Source: Meconema thalassinum
Taxonomy: Eukaryota; Arthropoda; Insecta; Orthoptera; Tettigoniidae
Assembly (NCBI GenBank): GCA_946902985.2
Contig: OX336395.1
Span: 291,705,065 to 291,769,064 of the forward strand
Reading direction: 5' to 3'
Length of the DNA stretch: 64,000 nucleotides
In this document: in pieces, positions 10,376 through 20,026 of the stretch
Position numbering within the stretch: the first letter of the stretch is position 1
How the letters are laid out: every line of letters starts with the position of its first letter
Notes under the pieces: generated by a model
Seen by the model: only the letters and a program-made list of their open reading frames with translations
What the model was told of the DNA's origin: nothing
Database searches by the model: none
Position numbers and translations under genes: made by a program

Positions 10376-10481
10376 CATTTTATTGTATTGATTGGCGGAT
10401 TTGGATAAAGCATAATAAATTAGTTATAATTGTCAATACGGACCTTAAAGAATGACTAATTCTCCCAATTGTAAATAATAT

Positions 10482-10600
10482 TGCGTCCAGCTGTAGATTT
10501 CTGTTATTGCGGATGGAGCCATGTCTTGTTTCTCTAAATTCTCGTATAAGAGCATTCATATAGATAGCTATAAAATTCAGGGAATTATCAGGAAATTTTC
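10482..10600 (-). pseudogene. LINE4: upstream RT piece
   Basis: The minus-strand translation near 10482-10565 gives RNNRNLQLDAILF, the strand leading into the LINE palm motif whose continuation (DGLELVATSG) lies at 8274 beyond the Penelope-like insertion. The 5' end appears truncated near 10600. Duplicated at about 12270-12390. Confidence 0.65.
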
Positions 10601-10733
10601 ATGACAAGGAAGTTTAATGTATACAATTGAAAGGTTGATAGCAAAAACTGGACTAGTCCAAAATATTGAATTTGCAGAAACTGTAAACAACTGTCCCTCA
10701 CGTTAATGTTACAACATAACAACCTCAAATAAA

Positions 10734-11067
10734 TTAGACTCTTGTACAGGGTCTTCTTCGTGTGCCGTCTCCTCTAAGAAGGTTGGTGATCATCACAGCA
10801 ATCCGGTGTTTGGATCTAGCAGCACTGAAATTGTCCAACCAAGAGATCCTCCTTCTTCCTCGACTCCTGCTGCCCTCAACCTTCCCTTGAATAATTTCTT
10901 GTAGTAGACGATACCTGTCTCCTCTCATTATATGGCCCAAGTATTGTAACTTCCTAATTTTGATACAGGTAATTATCTCCTTATCTTTACCTATCCTACG
11001 CAATATCTCAAGATTTGTGATTCTATCCATCCTTCGATATGTCCACATCTCAAACACCTCCAGTCTG
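10734..11067 (-). pseudogene. LINE3: C-terminal end (copy 1)
   Basis: An open minus-strand frame encodes FEMWTYRRMDRI, then IKIRKLQYLGHIMRGDRY and GRRRISWLDN, the hallmark C-terminus of an APE-type LINE polyprotein common in insects. It starts at the TTAA (11068-11071) where the piggyBac-like element is inserted. It is the 3' part of a LINE whose upstream pieces lie at 13541-13581 and 27325-27892. The 3' UTR probably extends to about 10640. Confidence 0.85.
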
Positions 11068-11071
11068 TTAA

Positions 11072-11324
11072 CACATTGCTGACCGGATGCCTGGACATGT
11101 CACATCCCCATGTGGACCGGACATTTTGCTACTAAGAATATTCCAGTGCACTAGTTTATAAAAAGTACATAATTGTGGAAATAACCTAGATATTATCTTT
11201 CTAGTTGATATGAGTCTACACATACCCCTAGTAGTGCTCAAGAGGGTGATGTATTTGGAAACATGACACAATGTGCACTGGCGGCTTACAGAAAGAGCAG
11301 ATAGATTAAATTTGAGGTTAGATT
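11072..11324. mobile_element. piggyBac-like element, truncated duplicate
   Basis: The left end and about 250 bp of the element described at 12859-13540, cut off at the tandem-duplication junction. The TTAA at 11068-11071 is retained. Confidence 0.75.
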
Positions 11325-11581
11325 GGAACTATTTGAAAAATTCTAAGTTGCAGTCTGTACTTAAATTAAAAAACAGATGTCACACACTAATACAGTCATC
11401 ACAACACCGGTTATCAGACAGATTCTACACACACCCAAAGTACACGGGGCTACATGACCGCGTTGTCACAGCCCCTAAACTTAAAAACCAACCTAGCAGT
11501 TCTATATTATTTTTTTAAAGTGTTATATTTGTGTTTTAAAGTGTTATAATTGTTTAGACATGAAGTACTTCACTGCACATT

Positions 11582-11903
11582 CAAAAAAAGAAAAAAATTT
11601 CAACCCCTGGCACTATACAGCCCATGACGGGCTAAGGCCGACCAAACGACCGCTGCCCAGCCATTTGGCCTGCAGATATTGGGGTGACGCGTGATCAGCG
11701 CGTCGGGTCCCCTTGCTCGTTAATCTTGGTATTCGTGATCGGGGCACTGTCTCAGTCAGACAGCTACTCAGTTGTCCTCACGAGGCTGAGTGCACCCCGT
11801 TCCAACCCTCACGTCAGTTTTAAAATCCCTGACGGAGCCGGGGATCGAACCCGGGGCCTCCGGGTGAGAGGCAGGCGCGCTACCCCAACACCACGGGGCC
11901 GGC
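11582..11903 (-). repeat. tRNA-Glu-derived SINE (copy 2)
   Basis: Tandem-duplicate copy of the SINE at 9794-10115 with a canonical box B (GGGTTCGATCCCC). Its flanking duplications, 11570-11581 and 11904-11915, now differ by one base. Confidence 0.9.
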
Positions 11904-12520
11904 TCACTGCGCATTACAGCATGAAAAACAGCACTTCAGTATGGGAACTTGACAAGCCCATAATAAGTGATTTTAAATAAGAGTGTCTGTTAGAAATGTT
12001 TTTAATTGTCTTCTAATGTATGTATTGAGGGTTTTTATGTGTACTTGCATGATATTATGCCATTACTCTAGTCTTTGTTTATGCTGTGCTAATACAAGAC
12101 GGCTGATGAAGAACCGCATTGATAAGGTTCGAAACCTGTATCGTTCCTAGTGCTTATCGGCACATTTTATTGTATTGATTGGCGGATTTGGATAAAGCAT
12201 AATAAATTAGTTATAATTGTCAATACGGACCTTAAAGAATGACTAATTCTCCCAATTGTAAATAATATTGCGTCCAGCTGTAGATTTCTGTTATTGCGGA
12301 TGGAGCCATGTCTTGTTTCTCTAAATTCTCGTATAAGAGCATTCATATAGATAGCTATAAAATTCAGGGAATTATCAGGAAATTTTCATGACAAGGAAGT
12401 TTAATGTATACAATTGAAAGGTTGATAGCAAAAACTGGACTAGTCCAAAATATTGAATTTGCAGAAACTGTAAACAACTGTCCCTCACGTTAATGTTACA
12501 ACATAACAACCTCAAATAAA

Positions 12521-12854
12521 TTAGACTCTTGTACAGGGTCTTCTTCGTGTGCCGTCTCCTCTAAGAAGGTTGGTGATCATCACAGCAATCCGGTGTTTGG
12601 ATCTAGCAGCACTGAAATTGTCCAACCAAGAGATCCTCCTTCTTCCTCGACTCCTGCTGCCCTCAACCTTCCCTTGAATAATTTCTTGTAGTAGACGATA
12701 CCTGTCTCCTCTCATTATATGGCCCAAGTATTGTAACTTCCTAATTTTGATACAGGTAATTATCTCCTTATCTTTACCTATCCTACGCAATATCTCAAGA
12801 TTTGTGATTCTATCCATCCTTCGATATGTCCACATCTCAAACACCTCCAGTCTG
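12521..12854 (-). pseudogene. LINE3: C-terminal end (copy 2)
   Basis: Second tandem copy of the fragment at 10734-11067, with the same 107-codon frame. This copy keeps the link to the complete piggyBac-like element and, past it, to the upstream LINE3 codons (YGMEAWTLTQDM at about 13545-13580). It is therefore the original 3' end. Confidence 0.85.
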
Positions 12855-12858
12855 TTAA

Positions 12859-13540
12859 CACATTGCTGACCGGATGCCTGGACATGTCACATCCCCATGC
12901 GGACCGGACATTTTGCTACTAAGAATATTCCAGTGCACTAGTTTATAAAAAGTACATAATTGTGGAAATAACCTAGATATTATCTTTCTAGTTGATATGA
13001 GTCTACACATACCACTAGTAGTGCTCAAGAGGGTGATGTATTTGGAAACATGACACAATGTGCACTGGCGGCTTACAGAAAGAGCAGATAGATTATATTT
13101 GAGGTTAGATTGGTCAACAATCAAAGTACGGTATGTACTTTGGTTGTTATTACGTCGCCTAGAGACCTGAATATGACTCTCTCATTCAGTTTCCACTAAT
13201 TCACTATAACTTGTCATTTGAACAATAATATAAACGATAAATCTTATCATCTGATTATACAAGTCCTCCGTCTTGTCATTGATTGAACCAACAGAAGGAA
13301 GTTCGATGGTTCGAAACAAAATCAAAGAATAAAAGAAGTCCATGAATAGACGGAAGATGGCACATATACATCTACTAATATCCTTCTCAATGTGCTAGAC
13401 TGAAATAGTTCAATACATGGTCAAGAGATGTCGCAGGAAGACCGAAAACAATGACTTGTATAAAACCGAGATTTCTCGGGGCTCGTCATCTACGGCTGGC
13501 GAGCGTACTACGAGAATTCTCGGGGCCCGTCTTCCATGTG
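12859..13540. mobile_element. piggyBac-like non-autonomous element
   Basis: The ends are CACATTGCTGACCGG and, inverted, CACATGGAAGACGGG, each directly outside flanked by TTAA (12855-12858 and 13541-13544). TTAA targeting with CAC/CCC-type ends is diagnostic of piggyBac elements. Deleting the element and one TTAA restores a continuous LINE3 frame (..QDM-IN-RLEV..), which confirms both boundaries. No transposase frame in 682 bp. Confidence 0.85.
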
Positions 13541-13581
13541 TTAATCATATCTTGTGTGAGTGTCCAAGCTTCCATACCGTA

Positions 13582-14541
13582 TGTCTGTATGCGACATACG
13601 TGCCCCAGATGAAACATCAGGGGATAAATGAAAATGTCGCATTAACACTAGTGGACTGTATTTACAAACATGTACATGATACAAAAGACACAACACTTGA
13701 AATGTGAAGGAGCTGTTGCTCCGAATCACAAACACATTCAGCCATGATGGCTACTTCACTCACTGTCTATAGGTCACTGCTGCCAACCTAATCATCATCA
13801 GTTTCCACTCCAGTTTCCCGGGTGTGGTTTACAAGCGCTCTCCATTTTGCTGCCAACCTAAACATAAATAACTGTACCTTATACCAACTGTGGAAATAAC
13901 ACAATTATATATACAGTGAAACCCCTCAAATCCGAACCCCTGAAATCCAAAATCCCGGGTAATCCCTACGAGCTTTTTTTTTTTTTTTTTTTCGACAATT
14001 TCAAGTTTGTTAACACACGCAATAAAGAGAAACATGACTATTTAGTCATAACACAATTATATATTCTACATTATAACCTTATTTTACATAATTTGTTGAA
14101 AAATTAACAAAGGAGGCATTCCTAACAAAGTGTAAATGTGCCTACTTATCTCATCCGGGATTGAAAAATGGAAAGTTGGTTATTGTAATTCCTTAGACTA
14201 ATCACTTTGCAAAAACAATGAAATAACGATAGAAACACACAAAATTTCACTTGAAATCAGTTATCTTCAGTTGTCGAAGTGACGAAAACTTTCCCGCGGA
14301 GGTAGGCCTAATTGCGCGTCAGCGTCGCTTGAAGATGACATCGTCTGGCGTAGCTGCTGCGTGTTGTTCTACGAAGCGCAATGCGATGTCAAGAGCTTCA
14401 GTATAAGTCTCATTGTCTGTCCTATACCGTAACGAGGGCTGGTTATTATGTTATTGATATTTTTCGGCTAATCCGAACACGCTACAGCCCCTATTAGTTC
14501 AGATTTGAGAGGTTTCACTGTATTCTCCCTGAGAGCAAACA
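13582..14541 (-). repeat. BEL/Pao 3' LTR (interrupted)
   Basis: On the minus strand it starts TGTTTGCTCTCAG (14541) and ends CATACAGACA (13582). Without the 607-bp Tigger-like insert and the extra TA it is 351 bp, exactly the length of the 5' LTR at 26969-27319. I count about seven differences. Outside it is CCGTA (13577-13581), matching CCGTA after the other LTR. Confidence 0.9.
13914..14520. mobile_element. Tigger/pogo-like non-autonomous element in the BEL 3' LTR
   Basis: The ends are CAGTGAAACCCCTCAAATC and, inverted, CAGTGAAACCTCTCAAATC. Flanking TA lies at 13912-13913 and 14521-14522. The 5' LTR keeps the empty site (single TA), so insertion and duplication are proven internally. No transposase is evident; it includes a T17 run near 13976. 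Confidence 0.9.
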
Positions 14542-14651
14542 TACTCCCCACCTTGAAATACATGGATAATCTGAAATGGAAACACTGAAATGTTCCAATG
14601 ATTCAGGACATGAAACACTAAAATATTAACTAACTTACAAACACTGACATA

Positions 14652-14850
14652 TTAACAGTCAAAATTATGTGTCTGCTCAATTGGTAGCGGAGCTACCTTG
14701 GAAACTGGTCGTTTAAAATTACCACTGTTGCACTTCACTGAAACTACTCTTACCACATTGTCTTGACCACCATGCACTTCAGTGATGACACCAAGGGGCC
14801 ACTGGAATGGGGGAACATTGTCTTCCCTTATCAGCACCACCGTGCCTGGT
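14652..14850 (-). pseudogene. BEL/Pao DUF5641 C-terminal domain
   Basis: VLIREDNVPPFQWPLGVI then VRVVSVKC is the conserved domain that follows integrase in BEL/Pao polyproteins. It ends at a stop at 14652, about 110 bp before the 3' LTR. The segment linking it to integrase (about 14850-14935) is partly deleted and frameshifted. Confidence 0.85.
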
Positions 14851-14935
14851 GATACGTTGCAGGAGGAGGTCGTCCATTTGCTGCGCTGCTGATGATCATC
14901 TCTTCCAAAAGGATTGGAGTCTTTGTTGAAGAACC

Positions 14936-15449
14936 TTATATAGCAAAGGCAGTGAAATCAGGTTCGGGAAGAGTAGTGAGGGGTTCGCCTATAAGGAAGT
15001 GCCCTGGTGTCAAGGTAGATGCATCAGAAAGATCATTTGATAGGGTTAGAAGAGGACGTGAGTTTAAACAAACCTCAATTTGCGCAATTAACGTAGCCAA
15101 TTCTTCATATGTGAAATGAAGCGTTCCGAGAACTTTTCTTAAATGATGTTTGAGGGATTTTACTCCGGCCTCCCAGAGCCCTCCGAAATTAGGAGCATGA
15201 GGAGGTATAAAATGCCACTTAAACTCCACAACTACTGGCGAAGTTACTGATCTCCTCTCTAGTCCGTTCCTGAGCGAACAATTTCTTGAGCTCCTTGAGC
15301 TCTCTACTAGCACCTTGGAAATTGGTACCATTGTCGGAGTACATGTTACTGCAAAATCCTCCTCTTGCGATGAATCGCCTGAGTGCTGCGAGGAAAGCTT
15401 GAGTGGTTACGTCGGAAACTATTTCTAAATTAATGGCCTTGGTGCACAT
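14936..15449 (-). pseudogene. BEL/Pao integrase, catalytic C-terminal half
   Basis: Two overlapping frames (15219-15461 and 14936-15331) carry CTKAINLEIV, the second catalytic Asp in YSDNGTNFQGA and the Glu in GGLWEAGVKSLKHHLR, followed by NSRPL. A frameshift near 15230-15330 breaks the domain. The N-terminal half, with zinc finger and first Asp, resumes at 18897, because LINE1 is inserted at CCTTGGTGCACAT (duplicated at 15437-15449 and 18897-18909). Confidence 0.9.
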
Positions 15450-15457
15450 CATCATCA

Positions 15458-17108
15458 TCATTTCCCCTTATCCAGCTCCTGCCGGGTCGGGGTATTTATG
15501 GCACTTCTCCACTTTCCTCTTTCCTTCCACAATTCTTCTTCCATGATCTTGTCCCAGTCCAGATTTCTTTTTCTCACGCTGTTCTTCACTGAATCGATCC
15601 ACCTTGTTCTAGGTCTTCCCCTTGCTCTCTTACCCTTGCACTTGGCCTCCAGCATCTGCCTTGGTATTCTATTTTCCTCCATCCTCTTTACATGTCCAAA
15701 CCACCTTAGTTTATTCTTCTCAATTCTGTCAGTTAGTTTTCCCATCCCAACTTCCTTCCTAACATCTTCATTCCTCACTCTGTCTTTCCTTGTCTTTCCT
15801 ATCATACTTCTTAGGAATTTCATTTCACTGGCTTGGATTCTACTCTCTTGCCTGCTCGTCAGGGTCCAAGTCTCAGCTGCATAAGTTAATATGGGTACAT
15901 AGTACATTTTATACATTACCTCCTTGCTTTTCCTTGGTACTTCCTTATCCCAAACAAGTTTTCTTACACTTTGATAGAATGCATTGCTCTGCTGTACCCT
16001 CCTGCCAATCTCCATGTCCAACCTACCAGTTTGCATCAATTCACTTCCTAGGTATTTGAACGTGTCCACAATTTCCAAACTCTGACTTCCAATTTTCACA
16101 GTGCCCTTTCCTTGTCTTTCCCCTCTTGTCATCACCATGGTCTTGCTTTTCTCTATACTGATTTTCAGGCCATACTTCTGAATATTTTCGTTCAGTGCAT
16201 CTAGTTGTTTTTGCACTTCTTCGGTGTTCCTTCCCCAGACCACAATATCGTCTGCAAATAATAGTAGCTTCATTTCTTTATGTCCATATGCTTCCTTTGT
16301 TTCCTTTACAATTTCATGCATTACCATTATGAATAAAAGAGGTGACAGCACACTCCCCTGTCTTAGTCCAGTCTTGTTCCTAAACCAATCTGTCTTTCCA
16401 ACTGGGGTCAGTACCCTGCTAACACAGTTGTTGTACATTGCTTGCACCATTTCCAACATTTCTCTTCTTAACCATGGTTTCCCATACCTTCTCTCTGGGG
16501 ACACTATCATATGCCTTTTCTAGATCTATGAAAGTCATGATCAAATCCTCTCCATATTCCCAGTTCTTTTCCATCACCTGCCTCAAGCTAAAGATTGGGT
16601 CCACTGTGGATCTTCCACTCCTGAAGCCATACTGTTCTTCTTGCAACTCTCCTTCCACCTTTCTTCTCATTCTTCTTTCTAATATCCTTTCCAGTATTTT
16701 TACTATCTGTGATATGAGGGTGACCCCTCTATAGTTATCACACACTTTCTTGTCCCCTTTCTTAAACACTGGTATTATTAGCCCTTTCTCCCAGTCTTCT
16801 GGTACACATTTCCGTTTCCACACACACTTTAGCAGTCGATACAGCCATTGCATACCAACAGGTCCAGCAGCCTTTATCATTTCTACACTGATTTCATCCA
16901 CCCCTGTTGCTTTTCACATCTTCATTTTCTGTACTGCTAATTCCACCTCCAGCATTGTTATATCATCTTCTGTTATAGAGTCGTCAGGCTGTGTCACTTC
17001 GATCTCACCAGTACAATTGCTCACATTCAATAGCTTATCGAAATACTCCTTCCATCGTCCCTTTATCTCCTCTGGGTGTGTTAACAACTCTCCATCTTCC
17101 TTTTTCAC
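15458..17108 (-). pseudogene. LINE1 reverse transcriptase
   Basis: In translation order: KKEDGELLTHPEEIKGRWKE (17108 side), then VCDNYRGVTLIS, GFRSGRSTVD, TFIDLEKAYDSV, a frameshift near 16480, then GLRQGSVLSPLLF, LLLFADDIVVWG (catalytic Asp pair), FKYLGSELMQTG, VPILTYAAETWTL, LRWFGHVKRME and GRPRTRW before a stop at 15458. This is the full RT plus C-terminal domain of an ATC-tailed LINE lineage. Related copies occur at 30838, 34686 and 37628. One stop near 16910 and the frameshift make it inactive. Confidence 0.92.
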
Positions 17109-18777
17109 CAGCTTTGTATTGTATTGTATTGTATTTTTTATTCATCCATTCAATCATATAATGTACATTGTACAATGATATAGGACATGTCAATTCACAA
17201 ATTATACTAATACTAATTTACAATCACAATAATAATATAGGCCTACACAAGGATAACCTTGCATCATTTAGTCCTATGAATACATAAACATAACTATTGA
17301 TATTCTAAAAGCTCTTTAACTGAGTAGAAGCAGTGCTCCAGCAAGAACTCTTTAGTTTTTATTCTGAACTTTATGTAATTTGCTGTACTTTTAATATTAT
17401 TTGGCAAATTATTATACAGCGTTATAGCTGCATGGAATACACCATTTTTACATAGTGTTGTATTTGCAGCATGTACATGAAGATTGTTCTTTTGTCTGGT
17501 CTGGTAGTTATGTATATTTGAATTCATCTCAAAGATATCCTCATTTCCTAAGCTTTGTTTGACAAATAATAGAAGTTCAAAGATGTAAATACATGGCAAA
17601 GGTAAAATTTTCAGTTGTTTAAACAGAGGCTTACATGTATGCAATCTAGTAGTTCCTTTCATTGTTCTAATTATTCTTTTCTGGATAATAAAGATTTGGT
17701 GAGCAGCAGGTGAATTTCCCCAAAATATGATTCCATATTTCATAAGCGAATAGCAATAAGCAAAATAAGTACTAAGAACAGTTCTCCAGCTAGTCGATTG
17801 TCTTAATACTCTTAATGCATAACAACTTGAGCTTAGTTTCTTGGCAAGTTTAGTGGTATGAGAGTTCCATTTTAGGTCATCCTGCAACCAAAGGCCTAAG
17901 AATTTAGTAGAAGAGGCGTTACCAATTTTAAGGTCATTTAAGATTATGGAGGGAGAATTAATACTTTTATTCTGAGCTGTGTGAAAGTTAAGAACCACTG
18001 TTTTACTAGTGTTGATAAGGAATCCATTATTGTTGAACCATAAGGACAGCTGACCTGTTACTTCCTCTACTGATTTTTGAAGTTCAGTGTCATTTTCACC
18101 CCTCATCAAAACACTTGTATCATCTGCGAATAGTACAGTTTTAAATGCAGGTATCTGAGATGGCAAGTCATTTACGTAAAGGAGAAAAAGTAGTGGCCCT
18201 AGAACGGACCCCTGCGGAATGCCATACTTCAATAACATAGGATCTGAGTGGTAATATTTAAATATGTTTGTGGTATTTTCTAAACTTTTTTGTTCGACGA
18301 TCTGTTGGCGATTATTTAAAAATGACTGAAACCACTTACTAGCGATACCCCTGATACCATATTGGAGTTTATCAATTAGTATCTGATGATTTATCACATC
18401 AAAAGCTTTAGACAGGTCCAAAAACAGGCCACATACTCTCTTCCTTTCATCAAGTGACTCAAAAGCAGGATTTAAAAATTCATAAATTGCAGACATTGTT
18501 GATTTTCCTTCTCTAAAGCCATGTTGAGAGTCAGTTAACAATTTATATTTGTTTATGAAGCTAATTAGACGGTTGTACATTATCTTCTCTAAAATTTTTG
18601 AAAATATCGACAATAAAGAAATAGGTCTATAATTGGTTACGTTTTCTCTATCTCCCCCTTTAAATAATGGAATTACTTTTGCAATTTTAAAGATATCTGG
18701 AAATATTCCTGACATGAGAGATTGGTTACAGAGGTGTGTTAAGGGGGTAATTATATTTTGGATACATTTTTTATGTA
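17109..18777 (-). mobile_element. LINE2: 5'-truncated Jockey/CR1-type LINE inside LINE1
   Basis: It interrupts LINE1 between SKRKEK.. and ..NTKLVKKEDGE, and removing it rejoins the LINE1 frame. The 3' tail is (AATAC)n on the minus strand (17113-17130 on plus). The target duplication is at least GTATT but blurs into the tail. The body holds one long open RT frame. Confidence 0.9.
17294..18715 (-). CDS. LINE2 reverse transcriptase, uninterrupted frame (473 aa from first Met)
   Basis: RNA-templated DNA synthesis at a nicked target is the expected role. Motifs in order: IPLFKGGDRENVTNYRPISL, GFREGKSTMSAI, LFLDLSKAFDVINH, YGIPQGSVLGPLLFLLYVND, TVLFADDTSVLM (catalytic FADD), STKFLGLWLQDDLKWN, MKYGIIFWG and a C-terminal FRIKTKEFLLEHCFYS. 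The RT is intact, with no stop or frameshift, unlike its LINE1 and BEL hosts, so this is the youngest layer here. The endonuclease and ORF1 are absent because the copy is 5'-truncated at about 18777. The start Met is arbitrary; the frame is open just upstream. Confidence 0.9.
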   Translation of the reverse strand: MSGIFPDIFKIAKVIPLFKGGDRENVTNYRPISLLSIFSKILEKIMYNRLISFINKYKLLTDSQHGFREGKSTMSAIYEFLNPAFESLDERKRVCGLFLDLSKAFDVINHQILIDKLQYGIRGIASKWFQSFLNNRQQIVEQKSLENTTNIFKYYHSDPMLLKYGIPQGSVLGPLLFLLYVNDLPSQIPAFKTVLFADDTSVLMRGENDTELQKSVEEVTGQLSLWFNNNGFLINTSKTVVLNFHTAQNKSINSPSIILNDLKIGNASSTKFLGLWLQDDLKWNSHTTKLAKKLSSSCYALRVLRQSTSWRTVLSTYFAYCYSLMKYGIIFWGNSPAAHQIFIIQKRIIRTMKGTTRLHTCKPLFKQLKILPLPCIYIFELLLFVKQSLGNEDIFEMNSNIHNYQTRQKNNLHVHAANTTLCKNGVFHAAITLYNNLPNNIKSTANYIKFRIKTKEFLLEHCFYSVKELLEYQ

Positions 18778-18896
18778 TTAACTCTTTTCTTTCCTCTTAC
18801 TTCTTAGAAGCCCATACAGCATCCTTTTACTGCCAATTACATCTGTTTCCATTCTTCGTGTAAATTCTTCCCAACTTTTCTTCTTTTCTTCTCCTA

Positions 18897-19440
18897 CCTT
18901 GGTGCACATACATATGAAAATGCATATGTAACCCTTGACAATGATCTTGCTATGTGGATTGCCAATCTTCAAGTAGAAAGGGCCCGTGAAGTCTCTGCCG
19001 GTGTTACGGAATGGTCTTGCTTGAGACACACGAACTGAAGGCAACTGTCCCATTAATTGCTGTGTGGTTTTGGCTTTGAACCTGAAGCATTTTGTACAAG
19101 TGTTAATAACTCTTCGAACCACCGACTTTCCATTGATGATCCAGTAGCACTGTCTGTTGGATGCTAAAGTCGACTGGTTACCTGAATGTAGGAGTCTTTC
19201 GTGTTCCCTCTTGATTATTAAATCAGTAAACTGATGTTTAGAGGGCAAAATCATCTGATGTTTGAAATCGTAGTCTTGATTGGAGTTCTCTAGTCTTCCT
19301 CCAACTCTCAGGATTTGATCCTTGTCTAAAAATGGTACTAAACCTTGAAGTTTGCTACGTCTTGAGACTGAATTGTGTTTCAAATGATCAGCTATTTCCT
19401 CGCGGAATGCTATTCACTGGACTAGTCTGACACATGTCAT
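18897..19440 (-). pseudogene. BEL/Pao integrase, N-terminal half
   Basis: LVPFLDKDQILRVGGRL starts the domain. The zinc-binding H..H..C..C region follows (EHERLLHSGNQST, then INTCTKCFRFKA) and the first catalytic Asp lies in TGRDFTGPFYLK. At 18897 the frame runs into LINE1 within CTK; the rest of the domain lies at 14936-15449. Confidence 0.9.
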
Positions 19441-19591
19441 GTTAGTTTGCTGCAACTCTTCTTTTGTTAACGGACCATGTTTCCGTTCTGAAGGTTTGTG
19501 TTTAGTGTTGTGCACGAATCTTAAACAGTATGCTAACACTCTTTGTAGCTTGAGATGGGAAGAATATCTTGTGAGCACGTCTGCAGGATTA

Positions 19592-20013
19592 TTTATTATT
19601 TATCGTATGGCTTTTAGCGCCGGGAATGTCCGAGGACATGTTCGGCTCGCCTGAGTCTGTAGCTGCTTCCAGCGGACACCCTAAAGGGTGAGCTACAAGT
19701 TCCGTTCAATTTTAAGTAGTTCCAACTTTCGCCACCAGATATCAATGATACATAGTGGTGAACGTTGGAACATTGATACAGCGTTCTGACGAAATCTAAC
19801 AATTTTGCTTTACACAAGTTTAGTCTGTGAAAGGATCTTTTACATGCCATAAATCTATGACATGGGACCGCCGGCTTTACTTCCCCTCTGAAGGAAGACA
19901 TACTGAAGGATTTTTAACGCTCTTAAAAAAATCTGTCGACTTCGGCCGTGTTTGAACCCGCTATCTTGGGTATAGCATTTCAACATGCTACCGACTACGC
20001 CACCGAAGCCGCT
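19592..20013 (-). repeat. SINE-A copy inserted in BEL pol
   Basis: The minus-strand head at 20013 matches the SINE-A tRNA-like region (GGCTTCGGTGGCGTAGTC, and a box B changed to GGGTTCAAACAC). The 13-bp duplication GTCTGCAGGATTA is at 19579-19591 and 20014-20026. Near its 3' end is CGTATGGCTTTTAGCGCCGG (plus strand 19605), a motif I recall from other insect repeats, so the tail may be chimeric. Confidence 0.85.
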
Positions 20014-20026
20014 GTCTGCAGGATTA

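Larger units (their letters stand above)
8287..10469 (+). mobile_element. Penelope-like insertion with inverted terminal arms
   Basis: A 12-bp TGTAAATAATAT flanks the insertion (8275-8286 and 10470-10481), and removing it rejoins LINE4 in its AILF..DGLELV palm region. The left arm (8287-8712) is the inverted copy of the right arm (9107-9184, 9719-9793, 10128-10427), which is itself split by two SINEs. The roughly 395-bp centre has no RT or GIY-YIG frame. Long partial inverted terminal repeats, a retrotransposition-size duplication and hammerhead-like motifs in both arms resemble Penelope-like pseudo-LTRs. A foldback DNA element is the main alternative. Confidence 0.55.
9529..13112. repeat. 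Tandem duplication, unit about 1.79 kb, two copies
   Basis: Copy 1 runs about 9529-11324 and copy 2 about 11325-13112; landmarks are offset by 1787-1788 bp (for example 9896 and 11684, 10734 and 12521). The unit contains the SINE-A 3' half, a tRNA-Glu-type SINE, the right arm of the Penelope-like insertion, LINE4 and LINE3 pieces and part of a piggyBac-like element. Only a few substitutions and indels separate the copies. The junction has about 2 bp of microhomology (GG). It is recent, or possibly an assembly artefact. Confidence 0.9.
15450..18896 (-). mobile_element. LINE1: APE-type LINE inserted in BEL integrase
   Basis: The boundaries are fixed by a 13-bp duplication CCTTGGTGCACAT on both sides. 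The minus-strand 3' end has a GATGATGATGATG tail (about 15446-15462). The body is a 5'-truncated LINE with its RT at 15458-17108 and the upstream piece (ending SKRMLYGLLRSKRKEK) at 18778-18896, separated by LINE2. Confidence 0.92.

Noticed and set aside
13417..13707. 96-codon frame as a gene.
   Set aside because: It crosses the piggyBac-like end, LINE3 and the BEL LTR boundary, so it is composite noise.
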